7,408 nt of DNA, from positions 1-7,408 of the forward strand of contig DASTLT010000014.1 in NCBI GenBank assembly GCA_035714625.1, written 5' to 3'. This DNA comes from GCA-003244245 sp035714625. Lineage in GTDB: Bacteria; Actinomycetota; Actinomycetes; Mycobacteriales; Pseudonocardiaceae. This document shows, piece after piece, positions 1 through 5,236 of this stretch. The translations under genes and the position numbers were made by a program. Numbering within the stretch: the stretch's first letter is position 1; each line of letters begins with the position of its first letter. The notes below the pieces were generated by a model. It made no database searches and had not been told where the DNA came from. It was given only the letters and a program-made list of their open reading frames with translations.

Positions 1-375
1 AACACTGAGCACGCGATCCCTTCAGTCGAGGTCAGAGATCATCCGTTCACTATCCATTCGTCACGATAAGGCAGGGCTCACCGGTGGGCCAATAGGCTCG
101 ATTGGATGACGGTTCCTGTGATCACCTCGACGAGGAACTCAAAACACCCAGTCCACCACCGCTCGAGCGCTACAGTACCATGTCATCTGGACGCCACTGA
201 TAAACGTACCAGAGCGTCGAGCACTTCGGCGCCGTCCTGACAGAGCGGCTCAAGAGTGCAATGCGACGTCTTGTGAGAACGACCCCTCTTACCGGAGCGC
301 CGCTGCCTTTACCAGCACCGCTCGAACGGGAATCCCTGACAACCAGCCACCCCCACAAACTACACTGCTTTGCGT
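1..375. other. Gene-free left flank, relatively A/T-rich
   Basis: I see no convincing gene in these 375 bases. Short open frames on both strands have no recognisable motif and lack the third-position GC bias of the neighbouring genes. The stretch looks richer in A/T than the rest of the window. It holds short palindromes: a 16-bp near-palindrome centred on ACCGGT at 75-90, CCTCGACGAGG at 125-135 and CGCTCGAGCG at 160-169. It also holds a stem-loop at 295-323, described separately, which probably ends transcription from the hydrolase gene. A degraded gene cannot be excluded. Confidence 0.5.
295..323 (-). terminator. Stem-loop terminator candidate downstream of the SGNH hydrolase gene
   Basis: An 11-nt arm (295-305, GAGCGCCGCTG) can pair with 313-323 (CAGCACCGCTC) around a 7-nt loop. 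As minus-strand RNA the stem has one G-G mismatch and one G-U pair. It lies about 52 nt past the hydrolase stop codon. No U-tract follows, which is common for actinobacterial terminators. The pairing is seen directly; the termination function is inferred. Confidence 0.5.
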
Positions 376-1914
376 TTAGTCCGGTATCACGAAACGTGCT
401 ACGGACGCGGCCATCCGGATCGTGCCGAGGCCGGTGGGGTGGAAGGGGTTGCTGTCGTCGAGCCCTTGGATGTCGGGTCCGAGTTGGTCGTGGCTGGGCT
501 GGCAGAGCGGGGTGAGCGCCGGGTTCACCACATCGAAGCGATATTTCTCGGCGCCGCTGGTGAGCACGCTGTTGAGCGCGTCATTCCAACTCGAGAGCAA
601 TGTGATCTTCTCGTCGTTCAGCCCCTTGGCCTGGGCCGGGCCCCGCGCGTCGGGGCAATCCGCGCCTGGCTTGAAGACATCGTAGGACGTCACGACGATA
701 ATCTGGGGAGCGCCGGGAAGGCCGTTGAGGTCCTGCAGGAGGTTGCCGTATTCCTTGTCGAAGGCGGCCAGCCGGTAGGCGAACTCGCCCTGAGTCAGGT
801 TGTCGGAACAGTTCGCGGCGATATAGCAGTACGTCATGAAGTCCACCCAGGAGACGTCATTGGGCCCGATGACGACGACCACGAATTGCAGCCCGGCTAC
901 CTGCTTCAACTTCCCGACCTGAGGCGGCAATTGACGCTCGCCGTGCTGCTGGGGTCCCCGCAGGCCGCTTGCGATGGACGCACCAGCGCAGGACAGGTTG
1001 AGTACCTGCGCCGACACCAGCCTGCCGATCTCGTGGGCCAAGGAGTCGGAGCTGCGCTGGCAGGCCACGTCGTCGGCGGTGGCGCCCTCGACCGGGGGAC
1101 CACCGACCCGCGATGCCCGGGAGTCACCGATAACGGCGCCGGCGTACCCATGAACTGGTGGCCCGACCGGCGACGGCGACAGGTGGTAGTTACCCACGAG
1201 CTGGGACAACGAGGTGACGCCCTGCAGTCCGCGAACGGCACCGGAGTAGGCCAGCGCGCCGGCCGTCCCCCAGCCCAACAGTGCGGCGACCAACGCAATG
1301 ACGGTCATCCAGCGGATCTGGACGATACTGCGGTGCCAGATCTCGGCCACCGTCAGCCGCCGGTCCCGCGTGTGAGTCTGCCGTCGGAGAGTGATGAGGA
1401 TCCTGATGCAGCTTGCGACGGCGGCCGCCGCCAGCACGAAGCAGACCAGCCCGAAAGCGCCCCAGGCGTACCATTTCCGGAAACCATTGCCCAACGTGTT
1501 GATCGCGTGGGTCTGCGCCTGGTGGGTCGTCGCAGGATCGAAAACCGCTGCCGCCGCAGCATTGCGTTGCACCGGCCCGATCACCAACTGCGGCCGAAGC
1601 GGTCCATAAACCTGCAAACGCGGGATGTCGAACTCGGTGTTGCCGATCTGCACCACCTGCGCTGGCCCGGAGATCGATAGGCTCGGTGTCCGAGCGCCGA
1701 CCGAAAGGTGTTGCCCGACGGCCACGATCTCCTGATTAGGGGTCAGCAGAATCGCGATCGGAATACCGACGAAGAGGCAGCACAGCACGAGGACCAGCGT
1801 CGGCCACGACCGAAGCTCCCGGACCAGCGCGCCGCGCCGCAGTCGGCGGGACGGCGGGCTGTCCGTCGTATCCAAGACGAGGGATGACCCGCTCGGGCCT
1901 GGCTGGGCGGTCAT
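376..1914 (-). CDS. Membrane-anchored SGNH/GDSL-family hydrolase (three TM segments, exported catalytic domain)
   Basis: Predicted 512-residue envelope esterase or lipase-like enzyme; the substrate is unknown. A basic N-terminus precedes TM1 (about 37-57), followed by a ~90-residue external segment, TM2 (149-175), a basic cytoplasmic loop, TM3 (203-225) and the SGNH domain outside the cell. Family blocks are visible: GDSR with nucleophile Ser265, then a CxRS motif, Gly311 in SCAGA, Asn352 in GPND, and His492 in NPFHP. The residue three before His492, usually Asp, is Asn489; Asp486/487 lie close by. Six cysteines in the exported domain (285, 309, 363, 369, 420, 471) suggest three disulfides, as in secreted actinobacterial GDSL lipases. 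I chose the ATG at 1914 because it has AAGGG just upstream and gives a normal short basic N-terminus. In-frame ATG 1950 and GTG 2139 would add low-complexity Gly/Arg-rich sequence. It is divergent from the XRE regulator with a long gap. An acyltransferase-type role on cell-wall or lipid substrates is possible. Confidence 0.85.
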   Translation of the reverse strand: MTAQPGPSGSSLVLDTTDSPPSRRLRRGALVRELRSWPTLVLVLCCLFVGIPIAILLTPNQEIVAVGQHLSVGARTPSLSISGPAQVVQIGNTEFDIPRLQVYGPLRPQLVIGPVQRNAAAAAVFDPATTHQAQTHAINTLGNGFRKWYAWGAFGLVCFVLAAAAVASCIRILITLRRQTHTRDRRLTVAEIWHRSIVQIRWMTVIALVAALLGWGTAGALAYSGAVRGLQGVTSLSQLVGNYHLSPSPVGPPVHGYAGAVIGDSRASRVGGPPVEGATADDVACQRSSDSLAHEIGRLVSAQVLNLSCAGASIASGLRGPQQHGERQLPPQVGKLKQVAGLQFVVVVIGPNDVSWVDFMTYCYIAANCSDNLTQGEFAYRLAAFDKEYGNLLQDLNGLPGAPQIIVVTSYDVFKPGADCPDARGPAQAKGLNDEKITLLSSWNDALNSVLTSGAEKYRFDVVNPALTPLCQPSHDQLGPDIQGLDDSNPFHPTGLGTIRMAASVARFVIPD

Positions 1915-2226
1915 AAGCCCTTGGTACCATCCGAAGCTGGGCGCCTCCATGAGATCTGAGCTGCCTACGCCCCACCTCTCGGGTCGCCCAGCGGACCGCG
2001 GTGCGGTCAGGCCGCCGGAACAAGGTCGGCCTACACCGCCGCCGCGGCCCCTACCCGCTCCACCATGTGCAGCTTCGGCCGCGCCATGGCCTCTCTCCGG
2101 CGTGCCGGTCTCATCGCGGTCCGGCACCGCTACGACCACCCGTACCTTCGGATGCGGCGCGCTGCGACAGGCCGCGCTGGTATGTCCGTTTCGCCCACTA
2201 CCGGTGATCTTGCGAAAGTGGCCCCC

Positions 2227-2272
2227 TGACCTGCGGCGATGCTGCGCCTGACCGCGACGTTTCCGCAGGTCA
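2227..2272. repeat. Perfect 10-bp inverted repeat, possible operator
   Basis: TGACCTGCGG (2227-2236) and CCGCAGGTCA (2263-2272) are exact reverse complements separated by 26 bp. The repeat lies about 147 bp upstream of the regulator start. Its half-site loosely resembles the TCACCGAGGT half-site closer to the gene (shared T, ACC and a G). It could be a binding site for the adjacent XRE protein or an RNA hairpin. The symmetry is observed; the function is inferred. Confidence 0.4.
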
Positions 2273-2358
2273 CCGAGTCGGGCTTGATGCCGGGCAGCTC
2301 TTCACTCGCCCCGGTGCACACGATCGGGCCACCGGTAGCTAGCCTGGCGCCCGCACCC

Positions 2359-2418
2359 TCACCGAGGTGTCCGCCCCGGGGTAGCTCCCCGGGGCATCGG
2401 TGGGGGCTACCTCGGTGA
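2359..2418 (+). promoter_or_regulatory. Nested palindromes ending at the XRE regulator start codon
   Basis: TCACCGAGGT (2359-2368) is the exact reverse complement of ACCTCGGTGA (2409-2418), whose last base directly precedes the ATG at 2419. Inside sits CCCCGGGG-TAGCT-CCCCGGGG (2374-2394), which can fold as a tight 8-bp GC hairpin with a 5-nt loop. A competing pairing joins GTAGC at 2381-2385 with GCTAC at 2406-2410. If transcribed, the element would enclose the ribosome-binding region (GGGGG at 2402-2406). It may be an autoregulatory operator, or a leader structure controlling translation. The base pairing is seen directly; the role is inferred. Confidence 0.5.
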
Positions 2419-3630
2419 ATGAAGGGTGCTTCGGTGGCTGCTGAGGAAGCGCGCACGATCGGTCAGCAGGTCCGGCGGATCCGTAAGGCCCGGGGCAAGT
2501 CGCGGCGGGTGCTCGCCGAGCTGGCGGGGATGAGCCGGACGACCCTGCAACGGATCGAGAGCGGGCAGCGGACGCTGGAGAAGCACTCAGAGATCATCGC
2601 GCTGGCCAATGCGCTGCAGATCACCCCTTCGGAGCTGACCCGGCTGCCGGTGCCCGCACCCGCCAATGGGCAGACCGACTCCGCGATCCAGGCGGTGTTC
2701 CTGGCCCTGATGGCAGCCAGCCGCCACCACCCCGAGGGCCAGGTCCTGCCGGTGGAGGCACTACGGGCCCGGGTCACAGCGACCGTGCAGGCTCACTGCC
2801 GCTGCGATCGCGGCGGTGAGGTCGGTGCTGCGCTGCCCGGCTTGATCCGGGACCTGCATACCTCGATCGCGGCAGGCCGGGATGTCGGCGAGCTGCTCGA
2901 GTTGGCGGTGCTGCTGCATGCCAATGCCACCGTGGGGTGGTTGCGGGTCGCTGGGGCACCGATCGAGCTGCGGGAGCTGGCCGCTGGCCTGGCCACCCGG
3001 GCCGCGGAAGACCGCGACACGCCGGAGGCACGGGGCCTGGCCGTCTACGGCGGACTCTTCGTGCTGATCACCGCGGGAGCGGTCGATCTGGCGCGGGCCG
3101 AGCTGGACTCGGTGCGCGTGCCCACCCGCACCCCACAGGGGATGCAGCTTGCGGGCACGCTGGCGCTGTGCCGCTCGTACCTGGCCGCGGTGGAGTTCCG
3201 GCACGGCGAGGTGGAGGCACCGCTGGAGTACGCCGCTGAACTGGCAGCACGCACCGGGGAGATCAATGCCTACGGGCTGGGGTTCGGCCCGCAAGACGTG
3301 GGGCAGTGGCGGGCACGCTCCGTGCTGGAGACCGGGGATCCCGAACTGGCGGCCCGGATCGCGGAGGGCTTGCGGCCAGAGACCCACCTACTGCGATCGC
3401 GCCAGGGTGACTACTGGGTCACCTACGGCCAGGCACTGTCCCGGCTACGCGGCCGTCACGAGGATTCTGTCCAGGCGTTTCGCCGCGCAGCGCTGATCTC
3501 ACCACACCACGTGGTGCGCAACCCATTTGCCCGCGACGTGCTCGCCGAGTTGCTCACCCGGGTGCGCCCCGACTCCCCGGCCGGGCGGGAGCTGCACAGG
3601 ATGGCGTACCGGGCTGGGCTGCCGGTGTAG
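2419..3630 (+). CDS. XRE-family helix-turn-helix regulator with helical TPR-like C-terminal domain
   Basis: Predicted cytoplasmic DNA-binding regulator of 403 residues. An N-terminal Cro/CI-type helix-turn-helix spans about residues 14-76, with the recognition helix in GMSRTTLQRIESGQR (37-51) and a typical ITPSELTRL end. The remaining ~320 residues are Ala/Leu-rich helices resembling tetratricopeptide repeats. They end in a PHHVVRNPFARDVLAELL segment and a MAYRAGLPV tail that I associate with a common actinobacterial regulator family. Such C-terminal domains usually bind a peptide or partner protein; no ligand can be deduced here. The ATG at 2419 has only a distant GGGGG upstream. The in-frame GTG at 2434 has AAGGG seven bases before it and may be the real start, giving 398 residues; the HTH is intact either way. 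The gene is monocistronic. It is flanked by palindromes upstream and a recombinase remnant downstream, so a mobile-element origin is possible. Confidence 0.88.
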   Translation: MKGASVAAEEARTIGQQVRRIRKARGKSRRVLAELAGMSRTTLQRIESGQRTLEKHSEIIALANALQITPSELTRLPVPAPANGQTDSAIQAVFLALMAASRHHPEGQVLPVEALRARVTATVQAHCRCDRGGEVGAALPGLIRDLHTSIAAGRDVGELLELAVLLHANATVGWLRVAGAPIELRELAAGLATRAAEDRDTPEARGLAVYGGLFVLITAGAVDLARAELDSVRVPTRTPQGMQLAGTLALCRSYLAAVEFRHGEVEAPLEYAAELAARTGEINAYGLGFGPQDVGQWRARSVLETGDPELAARIAEGLRPETHLLRSRQGDYWVTYGQALSRLRGRHEDSVQAFRRAALISPHHVVRNPFARDVLAELLTRVRPDSPAGRELHRMAYRAGLPV

Positions 3631-3766
3631 TCCATCTAGGTAGCTGGTCCATTTTCGTGCCACCCCTTGCTGTCGTCCGGCCACGCTCTGTCGCTCACAC
3701 CGGTCGGGGCGGTTCCGGACATTCTTATGGGGAAAGTGGGGCGAGTCAGACGATGGACATTGTGAT
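3631..3766. other. Atypical spacer, possible insertion-sequence end remnant
   Basis: These ~135 bp lie between the regulator stop and the point where recombinase homology begins. The sequence (for example TGGTCCATTTTCGTGCCA at 3645-3662 and the ATTCTTATGGGGAAAGTGG block from 3721) is less GC-rich than its flanks and non-coding in character. The first motif recalls terminal sequences of IS21-type elements from memory, but I see no transposase, no clear terminal inverted repeat and no target duplication. The IS assignment is a weak inference. Confidence 0.3.
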
Positions 3767-3769
3767 TTG

Positions 3770-3907
3770 GCCACGGCGGCCCAGACGCTGGACACCTATA
3801 GCCATCTGTGGCCGGAGGAGGACGACACAACCCGGCTGGCCGTAGACCGCGCACTCGGCAAGATCAGCCGGGTTGCGGACTCTGCGCGGACCGAGATCGC
3901 ACCATGA
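3770..3907 (+). pseudogene. C-terminal remnant of a tyrosine recombinase/phage integrase
   Basis: Frame 2 encodes ATAAQTLDTYSHLWPEEDD followed by TRLAVDRAL and a short tail ending at TGA 3905-3907. This matches the conserved end of actinobacterial phage-type integrases, where (S/A)AAxTLxTYxHLWP carries the catalytic tyrosine; here that is the TAT at 3797-3799. The frame is open from about 3644, but nothing upstream resembles the catalytic core: the HxxR box and the LGH that should directly precede this motif are absent. The similarity therefore stops abruptly near 3770, next to the atypical spacer, suggesting deletion or insertion-mediated truncation. There is no start codon or ribosome-binding site, so it is surely non-functional. 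It ends 25 bp from the 3' end of rnpB, the usual position of an integrase gene beside its attachment site. Confidence 0.8.
3828..3875 (-). terminator. Strong inverted repeat downstream of rnpB, possible terminator
   Basis: CAACCCGGCTG (3828-3838) and CAGCCGGGTTG (3865-3875) are exact 11-bp reverse complements. GCCG (3839-3842) and CGGC (3856-3859) can extend the stem by 4 bp past a 5-nt bulge. For minus-strand transcripts leaving rnpB the hairpin begins about 57 nt beyond the mature 3' end. There is no U-tract. It lies inside the recombinase remnant, so it could instead be a chance feature of that gene or part of a former attachment region. Confidence 0.4.
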
Positions 3908-3932
3908 GGGCATCTATGCAGGTCAGCGGCTT

Positions 3933-4361
3933 GGGGCGGGCGAGCTGGCCTGTAAGCCGGATCCTGTGCACCGGGTGCCTTGCGGCGTCCCGGCCGGCGG
4001 TCATCCCTCTCGGCCTGCCGTCACCGGCAGGCTCTAGCGGCCTACCCGCAGGCATCGGGCGGGCCACCCTCGATCGCCTGCGCAGCGCGCCGTGGACCGG
4101 CACGCCTCTTGGCCTTGCTCCGGGTGGGGTTTACCGAGCCGTCCCGGTCACCCGGGACGCTGGTGGTCTCTTACACCACCGTTTCACCCTTACCCCGGCC
4201 CCGTCGATCTCTCGGGGCGGGGCGGTCTGTTTTCTGTGGCACTGTCCCGCGGGTCACCCCGGGTTGCCGTTAGCAACCACCCTGCCCTGCGGAGTCCGGA
4301 CTTTCCTCGGCGGGCCCGCCTAGCGAGCCCGACGCGACCGCCCGGCCAGCTCGTCCGCCCC
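3933..4361 (-). ncRNA. RNase P RNA (bacterial class A)
   Basis: This is the catalytic RNA of ribonuclease P, which removes 5' leaders from precursor tRNAs. Read on the minus strand it begins near 4361 and shows the hallmark AGGAAAGTCCGGACTCC block (about 4307-4291), a CCACAGAAAACAGACCGCC block (about 4238-4220), GGTGAAACGGTGGTGTAAGAG (about 4194-4174), GGTAAACCCCACCCGGAGC (4135-4117) and the terminal ATCCGGCTTACAGGCC. All correspond to conserved parts of the E. coli RNA. The ends are set by helix P1: 4361-4344 pairs with 3950-3933 over 18 positions with one A-C mismatch. The ~430-nt length suits actinobacterial class A RNAs. Open frames crossing this interval are spurious. It is divergent from the TauE-like gene. 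Confidence 0.96.
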
Positions 4362-4364
4362 CTC

Positions 4365-4370
4365 AGCATA
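4365..4370 (-). promoter_or_regulatory. Candidate -10 element of rnpB
   Basis: Minus-strand TATGCT (4370 to 4365) fits the TANNNT -10 pattern and lies just before the P1 helix, predicting a transcription start near 4358-4360. A -35 at normal spacing would be around 4388-4393 (CGCTAA on the minus strand), far from consensus and overlapping the -10 box of the divergent transporter gene. Confidence 0.5.
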
Positions 4371-4388
4371 GTCAGCCCCGCGTCGGGT

Positions 4389-4394
4389 TAGCGT
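4389..4394 (+). promoter_or_regulatory. Candidate -10 element of the TauE/SafE gene, leaderless start
   Basis: TAGCGT matches the actinobacterial TANNNT -10 pattern. It ends eight bases before the GTG at 4403, so transcription would begin at or within a base or two of the start codon. No Shine-Dalgarno sequence is present, which agrees with a leaderless mRNA. No convincing -35 is visible. Confidence 0.45.
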
Positions 4395-4402
4395 GGCCCC
4401 TC

Positions 4403-5155
4403 GTGCCACCCGCCGATCTTGCTCTGCTGGTCGTCACCGGCATCCTGTCCGGGATCGTCAACGCGGTGGCCGGAGGTGGGTCGCTGCTGCTGTTCCCGGC
4501 GTTGCTGGCAGTGGGTTTCACCCCGCTCGCGGCGAACGTCACCAACTCGGTGGCCCAGTCTCCCGGCTACCTGGGGCTGGCCCTGGGCAGCCGGCCGGAG
4601 CTGCGCGGGCAACGGGCCCGGGTGAGCTCCACTGCGGGGGCAGCGGTGGCCGGCTCCCTGGTGGGCAGCTTGCTGCTGCTCGTGGTCCCCGCCGAGGTGT
4701 TCGACGCGGTGGTGCCCGCGCTGGTGGCGCTGGCCAGCGTGCTGCTCGGGGTGCAGCCGTGGCTCGCCCGGTGGGTCGGCGAGCCCACCCCCGGCGCTCC
4801 GGACCGGCGCGCGGTCCTGCTGCCTTCGGTGTTCCTCGCCGCGGTCTACGGCGGCTACTTCGGCGGGGCGCTGGGGATCATCCTGGTCGCCGTGCTCGCC
4901 CTGACCGCCCATGACGACCTGCGCCGGCTCAACGCCGTCAAGGGTGTCCTGTCGCTGGTCATCAGCGTGGTCAGTGTGGTGGTGTTCGCGCTCGGCGCTC
5001 CGGTGGACTGGCTGGTGGTCGCGCTGGTCGCACCCGCCACCCTGGCCGGGGGCTTTCTTGGCGCGAAGCTCGCAGGTCGGTTGCCCGCCCGAGGGTTGCG
5101 GGTGGCGGTGGTCGTCGTGGGCCTGGCGGTGACGGTCTACCTGATACTCAGATGA
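4403..5155 (+). CDS. TauE/SafE-family membrane transporter (sulfite/organosulfonate exporter-like permease)
   Basis: A 250-residue integral membrane protein, strongly hydrophobic, with about seven or eight membrane segments (roughly 6-36, 40-62, 74-96, 100-120, 138-168, 181-198, 201-224, 231-249). The family signature occurs twice, as expected for its duplicated halves: GILSGIVNAVAGGGSLLLFP (13-32) with P41 and N45/N48 after it, and VYGGYFGGALGIILVA (148-163) followed by RRLNAVKG (174-181). Family members export sulfite, sulfoacetate or similar small anions, but many actinobacterial members are uncharacterised and no sulfur gene lies nearby, so the substrate is open. The length is normal and no halves are missing. 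The GTG at 4403 is the only good start: it gives a complete first helix and lies directly after a -10-like box. It is divergent from rnpB and convergent with the RNase H/phosphatase gene. Confidence 0.92.
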   Translation: MPPADLALLVVTGILSGIVNAVAGGGSLLLFPALLAVGFTPLAANVTNSVAQSPGYLGLALGSRPELRGQRARVSSTAGAAVAGSLVGSLLLLVVPAEVFDAVVPALVALASVLLGVQPWLARWVGEPTPGAPDRRAVLLPSVFLAAVYGGYFGGALGIILVAVLALTAHDDLRRLNAVKGVLSLVISVVSVVVFALGAPVDWLVVALVAPATLAGGFLGAKLAGRLPARGLRVAVVVVGLAVTVYLILR

Positions 5156-5179
5156 GCGAGGCGTGCAGGGAATGCGGAC

Positions 5180-5236
5180 ATGTCGGACATGAGAGCCCGA
5201 CACACCGTGCAGGAGTGCCCGCCATGCGGGGGTTAG
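5180..5236 (+). CDS. Possible 18-residue CxxC small ORF
   Basis: ATG at 5180 opens an 18-codon frame (MSDMRARHTVQECPPCGG) ending at TAG 5234-5236, with AGGGA (5167-5171) eight bases upstream as a possible ribosome-binding site. It ends in ECPPCGG, typical of half a zinc knuckle. Another frame starting with ATG 5152, overlapping the transporter stop as ATGA, reads MSEACRECGHVGHESPTH; joined by a +1 shift the two would form a four-cysteine zinc ribbon. The two CxxC stretches derive from a short direct repeat (GTGCAGGGAATGC at 5163-5175 and GTGCAGGAGTGC at 5207-5218), so coincidence is quite possible. Its stop overlaps the stop of the convergent gene. Expression is unproven. Confidence 0.25.
   Translation: MSDMRARHTVQECPPCGG
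5218..5230 (-). terminator. Short GC hairpin between convergent genes
   Basis: CCCGC (5218-5222) pairs with GCGGG (5226-5230) around a CAT loop, beginning two bases after the TAA of the RNase H/phosphatase gene. A second weak stem (TGTCGG 5181-5186 with CCGACA 5197-5202) lies beyond it. Together they may end transcription from both sides. There is no U-tract and the stems are short. Confidence 0.35.

Larger units (their letters stand above)
1915..2418. other. Long divergent intergenic region without a recognisable gene
   Basis: About 500 bp separate the hydrolase and regulator starts. Frames open on both strands (for example 1949-2251 plus and 2130-2456 minus) encode Arg/Pro/Gly-rich sequence with no motif I recognise, so I do not call genes. 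The region contains two perfect 10-bp inverted repeats and a CCCCGGGG pair, annotated separately, and probably the promoters of both flanking genes. TAGCCT at 2340-2345 fits the actinobacterial TANNNT -10 pattern in the direction of the regulator, but I see no matching -35 element. Confidence 0.5.

Noticed and set aside
310..345. tRNA-like TTCGA motif on the minus strand
   Set aside because: The bases around it do not form a T-stem, and no acceptor or anticodon arm can be drawn; the same bases form the stem-loop at 295-323.
370..1680. 436-residue plus-strand frame opposite the SGNH hydrolase
   Set aside because: The opposite strand encodes clear SGNH motifs and membrane segments; this frame has no recognisable domain.
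1915..2139. N-terminal extension of the hydrolase to GTG 2139
   Set aside because: It would add 75 low-complexity Gly/Arg/Pro residues before a normal basic N-terminus and first TM segment; ATG 1914 fits the family better, although a longer form is not excluded.
2130..2456. 108-residue minus-strand frame across the divergent interval
   Set aside because: It overlaps the start of the XRE gene and the palindromes and shows no motif or ribosome-binding site that I trust.
3808..4323. 171-residue plus-strand frame over rnpB
   Set aside because: The interval is RNase P RNA with conserved class A blocks; the frame is a by-product of its GC content.
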